Assembly: GCA_964353115.1 (NCBI GenBank)
Contig: CAYGUI010000029.1
Span: 1-15,633, forward strand
Direction of reading: 5' to 3'
Source: CAYGUI01 sp964353115
Lineage (GTDB): Bacteria; Pseudomonadota; Gammaproteobacteria; JAGOUU01
DNA: 15,633 bases
Shown: in pieces, positions 7,159-13,780 of the stretch
Layout: the number at the start of each line of letters is the position of its first letter
Position numbering within the stretch: the first letter of the stretch is position 1
The notes under the pieces: model-generated
What the model was told of the DNA's origin: nothing
What the model saw: only the letters and a program-made list of their open reading frames with translations
The model's database searches: none
Position numbers and translations under genes: made by a program

Positions 7159-7235
7159 TGGTGGGCCCACTAGGACTCGAACCTAGGACCAAAGGATTAT
7201 GAGTCCTCTGCTCTAACCAACTGAGCTATGGGCCC
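7159..7235 (-). tRNA. ileX: tRNA-Ile2 (CAU anticodon, lysidine-modified)
   Basis: Complete 77-nt cloverleaf with encoded CCA. Acceptor GGGCCCA pairs with TGGGCCC, the D stem is GCTC/GAGC, the anticodon stem is GAGGA/TCCTT with loop CTCATAA, the variable loop is TGGTC, and the T stem is CTAGG/CCTAG with loop TTCGAGT. The CAT anticodon could mean Met or Ile2. I call Ile2 because the acceptor has C4-G69 and C5-G68, known determinants for the TilS lysidine synthase that elongator tRNA-Met lacks. The G27-T43 pair and TGGTC variable loop also match E. coli ileX. TilS would convert C34 to lysidine so that the tRNA reads AUA, a common codon in so AT-rich a genome. A run of eight T on the minus strand at 7141-7148, shortly after the CCA, may end part of the transcripts. 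Confidence 0.93.
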
Positions 7236-7248
7236 AATAGAAAATTGG

Positions 7249-7285
7249 ATGACAAAATTATATTATAAAAATATAACTTTGTCAT
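7249..7285. repeat. 15-bp inverted repeat between rpoD and the tRNA
   Basis: Arms 7249-7263 (ATGACAAAATTATAT) and 7271-7285 pair at 14 Watson-Crick positions plus one wobble position, with a 7-nt loop. On the + strand it is followed by GATTTTTTT, but no gene is read in that direction. On the minus strand it follows the rpoD stop codon by 18 nt without a following T-run, so it is not a standard rpoD terminator. Its symmetry gives each strand a -35/-10 pair. Confidence 0.7.
7257..7285 (-). promoter_or_regulatory. Near-consensus promoter of tRNA-Ile2, inside a palindrome
   Basis: On the minus strand, ATGACA (7280-7285, five of six to TTGACA), a 17-bp spacer and TATAAT (7257-7262, perfect). The start would be near 7250, giving a 15-nt 5' leader removed by RNase P. 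It is the best promoter match I found in the window, as expected for a stable-RNA gene. The promoter occupies most of a 15-bp inverted repeat (arms 7249-7263 and 7271-7285). Confidence 0.7.
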
Positions 7286-7303
7286 GATTTTTTTGCAATG
7301 ATA

Positions 7304-9214
7304 TCAATCATCATCATCTTGGTCTAAGAAGCTACCAAGCTGCTCAGCACGTGATGGATGACGTAATTTACGCAATGCTTTGGCTTCGATCTGACGAATA
7401 CGCTCACGAGTTACATCGAATCTTCTACCAACTTCTTCTAGCGTATGATCAGTATCCATATCAATACCAAAACGCATTTTAAGAACTTCAGCTTCACGCG
7501 CAGTTAAGCTCTCCAATACACCACGCATAGCTTCTTTTAGTCCTTCGCTAGTTGCAGCATCAATAGGTGATAGCGTTTGTGTATCTTCAATAAAATCACC
7601 TAATTGTGAGTCTTCATCATCACCAATTGGCGTTTCCATTGAAACTGGAACTTTACCAATTTTTAAGATTTTACGAACTTTATCCTCAGATAACTGCATC
7701 TTCTCGCCAAGCTCTTCTGGAGTTGGATCACGACCTAATTCTTGTAATAACTGACGCTGCACACGATTTAATTTATTTATAGTTTCAATCATGTGAACAG
7801 GAATACGAATAGTTCGCGCTTGATCAGCTATAGAGCGAGTTATAGCCTGACGAATCCACCATGTTGCATAAGTAGAAAATTTATAACCTCGACGATATTC
7901 AAATTTATCTACGGCTTTCATCAAGCCGATATTACCTTCTTGGATCAAATCCAAAAATTGTAAACCACGGTTAGTATATTTTTTAGCAATAGAAATTACC
8001 AAGCGTAAATTTGCTTCAACCATTTCTTTTTTAGCACGACGCGTTTTGGCTTCGCCAAGAGAAATACTACGGTTAATTTCTTTTATATCAGAGATAGAAA
8101 CTTGTTCATTATCTGCGATCTTTTGTAATTTTTCTTGTAAATCTATAACTTCATCTTTATGCTGCTTTAAAACATCAGCTTTATCTTTATATGTTTTAAT
8201 TAAGCCAGGATACCACTTTAAATTTGTTTCATTACTTATAAAACTATCAATAAATTCTTTACGTGGTAATTTAGCTTTGCGTACACAAATATTAACAATA
8301 GCTCTCTCATACTTACGCACATCATCAAGAATAGCGCGTAAATGATTAAACATATAATTAAATACTCGATTATTAAAGCGTAACTGCATGAATACGATAC
8401 CAGCTTCATTATAAAGCTCTTTAACTTTATCGTGATCATAACCATTGCGTTTTTGCGAGCGCTCTATTTTTGCATAAAGCTTTTCAAGATCTCCAAAGAT
8501 TTTAGCTATTTGTTCTGGATCAGGACCTTTAGGTGCATCATTATCGCTAGCATCATCACCACTACCACCATCATCATCATCGTCGCTATCTTCATCGCTG
8601 CTATCTTCATCAATGTTTTCATTAGTGGAGCTTTTATCATTATTTGGTAACAACGAACCAATTTCAGATGGCTCTATAAAATTACCATCAGAATCAACGT
8701 CAACAATTTCTGTTATCAAATCAGAAATTTTTCCCTCATTTTCACTGATCTTTTTATAACGATCTAAAATATATTTAATACAATAAGGATAAGCTGATAG
8801 AGATTTTAAAACTTCTAAAGTTCCTTCCTCTATTCTTTTAGCAATAGCAATTTCCTCTTTACGAGTCAATAATCCAACCTGTCCCATTTCTTTCATGTAG
8901 ACACGAACAGGATCACTCGCACGGCTCATTTCACTTTCAACTAATGCCTGAGCTTCAGATTCATCAACATCATCCATAGAATCAGAGTTATCACGCATTA
9001 ACTCAAGCTCTTCTAATTCTTCTTGAGTTGGCTTATCCTTGAAAACCTGGATCCCCATACTAATGAGAGTATTAACCATATTCTCAATCTGCTCAGAATC
9101 AATTACACCAGGAGGTAAATAATCATTAACTTGGTCAAAAGTTAAATAACGCTGTTTCTTGCCTAATGCAATTAATTTAGTTAAGCTTGACTCTTGAGGA
9201 TTATTGTTGTTCAT
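7304..9214 (-). CDS. rpoD: RNA polymerase primary sigma factor (sigma-70, RpoD)
   Basis: Housekeeping sigma factor that directs RNA polymerase to -35/-10 promoters. The 636-residue chain has region 1.1 (about 5-65), region 1.2 with DPVRVYMKEMG (101-111), and an acidic non-conserved region with a dense Asp/Ser tract (about 200-232). Region 2 includes NLRLVISIAKKY and YKFSTYATWWIRQAITR (402-460), region 3 is about 477-545, and region 4 ends in VTRERIRQIEAKALRKLRHP (601-620). The 2.4 and 4.2 helices look intact. Two acidic stretches stand out: the internal tract, typical of gammaproteobacteria, and a C-terminal tail DQDDDD after LGSFL, longer than the E. coli end as I remember it. It is the last gene of the rpsU-yqeY-dnaG-rpoD operon, 44 nt after dnaG, with AAGG before the ATG. 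Confidence 0.98.
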   Translation of the reverse strand: MNNNNPQESSLTKLIALGKKQRYLTFDQVNDYLPPGVIDSEQIENMVNTLISMGIQVFKDKPTQEELEELELMRDNSDSMDDVDESEAQALVESEMSRASDPVRVYMKEMGQVGLLTRKEEIAIAKRIEEGTLEVLKSLSAYPYCIKYILDRYKKISENEGKISDLITEIVDVDSDGNFIEPSEIGSLLPNNDKSSTNENIDEDSSDEDSDDDDDGGSGDDASDNDAPKGPDPEQIAKIFGDLEKLYAKIERSQKRNGYDHDKVKELYNEAGIVFMQLRFNNRVFNYMFNHLRAILDDVRKYERAIVNICVRKAKLPRKEFIDSFISNETNLKWYPGLIKTYKDKADVLKQHKDEVIDLQEKLQKIADNEQVSISDIKEINRSISLGEAKTRRAKKEMVEANLRLVISIAKKYTNRGLQFLDLIQEGNIGLMKAVDKFEYRRGYKFSTYATWWIRQAITRSIADQARTIRIPVHMIETINKLNRVQRQLLQELGRDPTPEELGEKMQLSEDKVRKILKIGKVPVSMETPIGDDEDSQLGDFIEDTQTLSPIDAATSEGLKEAMRGVLESLTAREAEVLKMRFGIDMDTDHTLEEVGRRFDVTRERIRQIEAKALRKLRHPSRAEQLGSFLDQDDDD

Positions 9215-9255
9215 AAAAACGCCTTAACTAACTTTAAATTTAACAATTCTAACAT

Positions 9256-9279
9256 ATATTACTTAGAAGTAAGTAATAT
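9256..9279 (-). other. Hairpin spanning the dnaG stop codon
   Basis: Perfect 9-bp inverted repeat, ATATTACTT (9256-9264) and AAGTAATAT (9271-9279), with a 6-nt loop. It covers the dnaG TAA (9259-9261). No T-run follows on the minus strand, so it is unlikely to terminate. An RNA-processing or stability element between dnaG and rpoD is a reasonable guess, because in E. coli the mRNA is cleaved in this interval. Confidence 0.5.
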
Positions 9280-11019
9280 GTCTCTAATTTTATTTTTCTT
9301 TTCTGGTGATAATTCAGTAAAACTACCAGCCAGATTTGTTAACTCAATTTTTCGTAAAATCTTCGCCTGCTTTTCTTCTAAACGATTTAAAAGCCCCAAA
9401 AATTCTAGCTCTAATCTATCTCCACTTACGTGCAAATCTATACTCATAAGATTTGAAATTGCAGAAAAATTATCTTTACCATGCCAATAATCAGCTAAAA
9501 ATGAAGTAGTTACGCTTGGGTTACTTTTTATTGTAGCGTAAATTTCTCGAAATACCTCACTGTCTGGCAAAATTTTACTGTTTTCAATAAATTGATCTTT
9601 TATACAACTTACCATTTGAGGATTTTGCAGTAAAATACTAGAGGCTCGATCTAACAGATCTAATCTCGTCGTAGCTTTTGTTTTGTTACTTTTTGGAATA
9701 TTTTTTTCAACAATATTCTCTTCTATTACGCCATCACCAGATATTTTTTCACGAATAGCCTTCTCTGAAACACGAGCTCGATTAGATAATTCGCTAATCA
9801 ACATATCTTTATAAATTCCAGCTGGAATTTTTAAAATTAACGGCAAGGCAAGATCAACAAATTTGGCTCGTGAAGCAATATCGTCTATTTTAATTTTTTT
9901 TGCTATACCATCGAATAAATATTGTGCTAATGGCACTGCTTTTAATACAGCTTGTAAAAATTCTTCTCGACCATGCTGAACTATATAACTATCTGGATCA
10001 TGATCTTTAGGTAAAAATAAAAATTTAACACTACGACCATCTGACATTAATGGCAAAGAAGTCATTAATGCTCTCTTAGCTGCATTCTCCCCTGCGTTAT
10101 CAGCATCAAAACAAAACACTATCTCTGAAGTTAAACGAAATAATCTTTGTAAATGATGATTGCTTATTGATGTACCTAAAACTGCAACTGAATTATCAAC
10201 ACCGTGCTGTGCCAATGAGATCACATCCATATATCCTTCAACTACAATAATCCGCTCAATATCTCTAAGTTTTTTTATTACTTGATATAACCCATAAAGC
10301 TCATTTCCCTTATGAAATAAAACTGTTTCAGGAGAATTTAAATATTTAGGCTTACTATCATCTAATACTCTACCGCCAAAACCAATAATACGGCCTTTAT
10401 TATCATGGATTGGAAACATAAGACGATTACGAAATCGATCATAAGCTGTATTTTGATCTTTGATAATATACAAGCCAACTTTATCTAATGCTTCGCGCAT
10501 TTTGACTTTATCAGCGCTTTTAGTAATCATGACATTACTTAATCCACGCCACTCATCTAATGCAAAACCCAGCTGATAGCGCTCAATAATTTCACTGCAT
10601 ATATGGCGCTTTGTTAAATAATTTTGTGCCCCAGCATTTTTTATCAAATTATTACGATAAAAATTAGTAGCAAAACTTAAGACTTTGAATAAATTTTCAT
10701 GATGATCAGTAAAATTTACGCCTCGACTTGGAACTGTGAGGCCTGCTTGGCTTGCGAGATATTGCACTGCATCAATAAAATTTAGCCGCTCATAGTCCAT
10801 TAGAAATCGTATTGCACTACCATGCGCACCACAACCAAAACAGTGATAGACCTGAGTTATTGGAAATACAACAAATGATGGAGTTTTTTCATTATGAAAT
10901 GGACAGCAAGCGGTAAAATTTTTTCCCATCTTGCGCAATGGAACATGAGACGTAATCTGCTCGACTATGTCAGTACGTGATAATAAATCATCGATAAATT
11001 CCTGTGGAATTTTGGCCAT
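9259..11019 (-). CDS. dnaG: DNA primase
   Basis: Synthesises RNA primers for chromosome replication and works with the DnaB helicase. The 586-residue length is normal. The N-terminal zinc-ribbon has CPFH (C39, H42) and CFGC (C60, C63). The TOPRIM domain has E261 in VVEGYMD, the DxD pair D305/D307 in FCFDADNAG, and further acidic residues in KDHDPDSY (339-346). The C-terminal part (about 440-586) is helical and variable, as expected for the DnaB-binding domain. All catalytic residues I can place are present. The ATG follows the yqeY stop by 2 nt, so it is translated from the rpsU-operon mRNA. The ribosome-binding site is weak (AAAAGTT), which fits the known low primase output of this operon type. 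Confidence 0.98.
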   Translation of the reverse strand: MAKIPQEFIDDLLSRTDIVEQITSHVPLRKMGKNFTACCPFHNEKTPSFVVFPITQVYHCFGCGAHGSAIRFLMDYERLNFIDAVQYLASQAGLTVPSRGVNFTDHHENLFKVLSFATNFYRNNLIKNAGAQNYLTKRHICSEIIERYQLGFALDEWRGLSNVMITKSADKVKMREALDKVGLYIIKDQNTAYDRFRNRLMFPIHDNKGRIIGFGGRVLDDSKPKYLNSPETVLFHKGNELYGLYQVIKKLRDIERIIVVEGYMDVISLAQHGVDNSVAVLGTSISNHHLQRLFRLTSEIVFCFDADNAGENAAKRALMTSLPLMSDGRSVKFLFLPKDHDPDSYIVQHGREEFLQAVLKAVPLAQYLFDGIAKKIKIDDIASRAKFVDLALPLILKIPAGIYKDMLISELSNRARVSEKAIREKISGDGVIEENIVEKNIPKSNKTKATTRLDLLDRASSILLQNPQMVSCIKDQFIENSKILPDSEVFREIYATIKSNPSVTTSFLADYWHGKDNFSAISNLMSIDLHVSGDRLELEFLGLLNRLEEKQAKILRKIELTNLAGSFTELSPEKKNKIRDILLTSK

Positions 11020-11021
11020 TT

Positions 11022-11483
11022 TTAACTTTTAGCCGCCAAAATATCCTTAATTCTTTTACCAACCTCTCCCATATCAGCACGGCCTTGAACTTTATTTTTA
11101 ACAACACCCATAACCGTACCCATATCTTTAATAGATACAGCACCAGTTTCAGTAACTGCTGTTTCAATGATAGTAGCTAGTTCTTGCTCTGAAAGTTGTT
11201 GTGGTAGGTATTCTTGAAAGATTTCGACTTCAGCGTTTTCCTTATCAGCTAAATCTTGACGTGCGCCTGCAACATATTGTTTAGCTGCTTCGCGACGCTG
11301 TTTAACCAATTTACCAATTAAAACTATTACATCTTCATCAGTAAGCTCAACACGCTCATCTACTTCTTTTTGCTTGATCGCAGCTGTCAACATTCTTAGT
11401 GTTGACAGCTTATCTTTATTCTTATCTTTCATCGCCTGCTTGATATCATCAAGTATGCGAATTTTTAGTTTAGAATCAGACAT
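11022..11483 (-). CDS. yqeY: GatB/YqeY domain protein
   Basis: The 153-residue single-domain protein matches the YqeY family: an N-terminal helical part (KIRILDDIKQAMKDKNKDKLSTLRMLTAAIKQKEVDER) and the C-terminal GatB-tail-like helical part (LPQQLSEQEL, MGTVMGVVKNKVQGRADMGEVGKRIKDIL). The same domain forms the tail of GatB, which contacts tRNA in the amidotransferase. What the free-standing protein does is not established; a tRNA-related role is commonly suggested. It sits between rpsU (3-nt gap) and dnaG (2-nt gap), a conserved placement in many proteobacteria, and is probably translated by coupling. Confidence 0.95.
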   Translation of the reverse strand: MSDSKLKIRILDDIKQAMKDKNKDKLSTLRMLTAAIKQKEVDERVELTDEDVIVLIGKLVKQRREAAKQYVAGARQDLADKENAEVEIFQEYLPQQLSEQELATIIETAVTETGAVSIKDMGTVMGVVKNKVQGRADMGEVGKRIKDILAAKS

Positions 11484-11486
11484 CTT

Positions 11487-11699
11487 TTATGATCTGCGTC
11501 CTGGAATTCTATCCTTTGACTCCCTTTTCTGACGTCTTTTAACAGCCGCCTGCTTTTTGCGCTTGCGAACTTGCGCTGGTTTTTCAAAGAATTTACGTTT
11601 CTTAGCTATAGCTAATTTACCTGATTTATCTACAGATCTTTTAAAACGTCGAATAAACGATTCAGGTCGTTCCGAATCACGAACCTCTACTAAAGGCAT
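11487..11699 (-). CDS. rpsU: Ribosomal protein bS21
   Basis: Small-subunit protein of 70 residues, the usual length, strongly basic with Arg/Lys in the second half (RKRKKQAAVKRRQKRESKDR). The core FIRRFKRSVDKSGKLAIAKKRKFFEKP is diagnostic. bS21 helps the 30S subunit pair with mRNA leaders. It is the first gene of the operon. A strong Shine-Dalgarno GGGGTGA (11707-11713) stands 7 nt before the ATG, far better than those of the genes behind it, which fits the need for much more bS21 than primase or sigma factor. Confidence 0.98.
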   Translation of the reverse strand: MPLVEVRDSERPESFIRRFKRSVDKSGKLAIAKKRKFFEKPAQVRKRKKQAAVKRRQKRESKDRIPGRRS

Positions 11700-11744
11700 T
11701 AAGTAATCACCCCGGTTAAATAATTGATTTATAACAAACCACTA

Positions 11745-11773
11745 AGTCTACTGCTTTTTTAATAAAAAATCAA
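11745..11773 (-). promoter_or_regulatory. Candidate promoter of the rpsU operon
   Basis: On the minus strand, TTGATT (11768-11773) and TAGACT (11745-11750) are 17 bp apart, each four of six to consensus. The upstream DNA is A/T-rich. A start near 11738 would give a leader of about 39 nt with the GGGGTGA site. An alternative -10 (TATAAA) lies closer to the gene but lacks a matching -35. Confidence 0.4.
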
Positions 11774-11781
11774 AATATATT

Positions 11782-11790
11782 TGCTATTAT
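11782..11790 (+). promoter_or_regulatory. Extended -10 promoter of kimA
   Basis: TG-C-TATTAT: TG at 11782-11783 and hexamer TATTAT (five of six) at 11785-11790. No -35 match exists at the right distance. The start would fall near 11797, only about 4 nt before the ATG. It resembles the element before the CDF gene (TTTGCTATxxTTTAT in both). Confidence 0.5.
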
Positions 11791-11800
11791 TTATGTATAC

Positions 11801-13780
11801 ATGAAAAAAAATACCTTCAGCCTCAAGGCTCTAAAAAAAATATTTGCACCAAAAGCACCAGATCCATTTAACCCGAAAACCCATCACAACATATCATTAG
11901 TCGCTTTTCTAGCTTGGGTTGGACTTGGAGCTGACTGCTTATCATCCGTGAGTTACGGTCCAGCTGAAGCATTTTTAGCTTTGGGCCAGGAATATCACCT
12001 TGGTATTTTTATCGCAATAATGACGGCAATCTCGGTATTTATTATTGCAATATCTTATAACCAAGTTATTGCCCTATTTCCATCAGGCGGTGGCGGTTAC
12101 AAAGTAGCAACTGAATTAATTGGTCCTTTTCCAGGATTAGTATCAGGCGCTGGATTAATAGTTGATTATTTTTTAACTATTGCGATTTCCATTGCTAGCG
12201 GCATGGATGCAATAGCCAGCGTTGCAGGTATTACTAATCGACAAATTAAAATAGACATAGAAATTTTCCTATTAATAATATTAGTACTCATTAATTTACG
12301 CGGCATGAAAGAATCAATAAAATTTTTGATGCCTGTATTTGTCGGTTTTATTGTCTCTCACGCATTAATTATTATTTATGGAATAAGCTTACATTCCGAT
12401 AAATTACATACGATTTTACCTGAATCAATAAATGAAACGCACAATATGGCACGCGATATTGGTTGGTTTGCAACGTTATCAATATTATTTCGTGCTTATT
12501 CATTAGGTGCTGGAACATATACCGGTCTTGAAGCGGTTTCAAATAACGTTAATATGCTACGAGAACCACGCGTGAAAACAGGCAATATTACCATGATGTA
12601 TATGGCTATATCACTAAGCCTATTAGCTGGCGGTATAATTACTTTATATATACTTTGGTATACAAAACCAGTTCATGGTCAAACACTAAATTTTGCGGTA
12701 TTTAACCAAGTATTAAATGATGTTCCATATAAAGAATATTTACTAATTTTATTATCTTTCTTTGAAGCTGCTGTACTATTTGTTGCTGCTAATACTGGCT
12801 TTTTGGGTGGACCTGCCGTTTTATCAAATATGGCAAGCGATAATTGGGTGCCAAGTTATTTTAGCGAATTATCTGAAAGATTAGTAAAACATAACGGAAT
12901 TGTAGTATTTGGAGTTGCAGCAATATTTATTTTACTGTGGACTCATGGCGAAGTTTCTTTATTAGTAGTTTTATATAGCATAAATGTATTTTTGACGTTT
13001 TCTATTTCTCTATTTGGACTTAGTTTATATTGGATTAAAAATCGCTCTAAAGAGCCACAGTGGATTAGAAAATTAATAATATCCAGTATTGGTTTCATTG
13101 TTTGTAGCTGTATTTTAGTTATAACAGTTTTAGAAAAATTTACTGAAGGCGCGTGGATGACAGTGTTAATTACTGGTCTACTAGTAATAGTCGGACTTAT
13201 GATTAAGAATCATTATTTAGCAACTAAAAAGTCTTATCATCGCTTCCGTAAAAAATATAGTCTTGATATTAATGAAGGAGTACTCGAAAAAATTGAAGAA
13301 GTTAAGCCAAAAGAATTAAATAAAAATGGAAAAACAGCGATTATTTTAGTTAATAAGTCTTATGAAATTGGCTTAACAATGACTGAATGGATTCAAGAAT
13401 CATTTCCAAAAAACTTTGAAAATTTTGTTTTTGTGAGCGTTGGTGTTGTTGACAGCGAAAATTTTGCCAATCATGATCGCTTAGTACGATTACGTAAAAA
13501 AATTAAATTACGCCTTAAAACTTGTGTCTATTATTGCCGTAAACATAAATTAAAATCTACTTATTATGAGGCGTTTGGAGCTGAAGGAATTCAAGAACTA
13601 ATGCATACAGCTAATAAAGTTTATAAAAAATATCCAAACAGTACGTTTTTTATCTCTAAAATTGTTTTCAAAAAAGATCGCTGGTGGAACAGACTAATGC
13701 ATCATAAAAGAGAAAAAATTATTTTAGAGAAATTTAGTTTAGATAATATGCCTACGATGCTGATTCCGTTTTTGGTTTAA
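11801..13780 (+). CDS. kimA: KimA-type APC permease, probable potassium importer
   Basis: The 659-residue membrane protein of the amino acid-polyamine-cation superfamily matches the KimA (formerly YdaO) group, in which B. subtilis KimA is a high-affinity proton-coupled K+ importer. The signature GLGADCLSSVSYGPAEAF (41-58) and FPSGGGGYKVA (93-103) lie in the first segments. About 12 membrane segments span residues 30-475. The cytoplasmic tail (about 500-659) begins KTAIILVNKSYEIGLTMTEW and ends MPTMLIPFLV, the expected KimA C-terminal domain. In Firmicutes this protein is inhibited by c-di-AMP; nothing in the window says whether this organism has that signal. No ribosome-binding site precedes the ATG. 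The last 29 nt of coding sequence overlap the end of cca on the other strand. Substrate by family only. Confidence 0.82.
   Translation: MKKNTFSLKALKKIFAPKAPDPFNPKTHHNISLVAFLAWVGLGADCLSSVSYGPAEAFLALGQEYHLGIFIAIMTAISVFIIAISYNQVIALFPSGGGGYKVATELIGPFPGLVSGAGLIVDYFLTIAISIASGMDAIASVAGITNRQIKIDIEIFLLIILVLINLRGMKESIKFLMPVFVGFIVSHALIIIYGISLHSDKLHTILPESINETHNMARDIGWFATLSILFRAYSLGAGTYTGLEAVSNNVNMLREPRVKTGNITMMYMAISLSLLAGGIITLYILWYTKPVHGQTLNFAVFNQVLNDVPYKEYLLILLSFFEAAVLFVAANTGFLGGPAVLSNMASDNWVPSYFSELSERLVKHNGIVVFGVAAIFILLWTHGEVSLLVVLYSINVFLTFSISLFGLSLYWIKNRSKEPQWIRKLIISSIGFIVCSCILVITVLEKFTEGAWMTVLITGLLVIVGLMIKNHYLATKKSYHRFRKKYSLDINEGVLEKIEEVKPKELNKNGKTAIILVNKSYEIGLTMTEWIQESFPKNFENFVFVSVGVVDSENFANHDRLVRLRKKIKLRLKTCVYYCRKHKLKSTYYEAFGAEGIQELMHTANKVYKKYPNSTFFISKIVFKKDRWWNRLMHHKREKIILEKFSLDNMPTMLIPFLV

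Noticed and set aside
7120..7170. Longer PAP2 protein starting at GTG 7168-7170
   Set aside because: The extra 17 residues are encoded partly within the tRNA acceptor stem and are not needed by the family; ATG at 7117-7119 is the sensible start.
7159..7235. Elongator tRNA-Met
   Set aside because: The CAU anticodon fits, but C4-G69/C5-G68, G27-T43 and the TGGTC variable loop match tRNA-Ile2.
7249..7290. rpoD intrinsic terminator
   Set aside because: The T-run follows the hairpin on the plus strand only; in the rpoD direction an A-run precedes it and no T-run follows.
11793..11804. Alternative upstream ATG for kimA
   Set aside because: It runs into a stop after three codons (ATG TAT ACA TGA).
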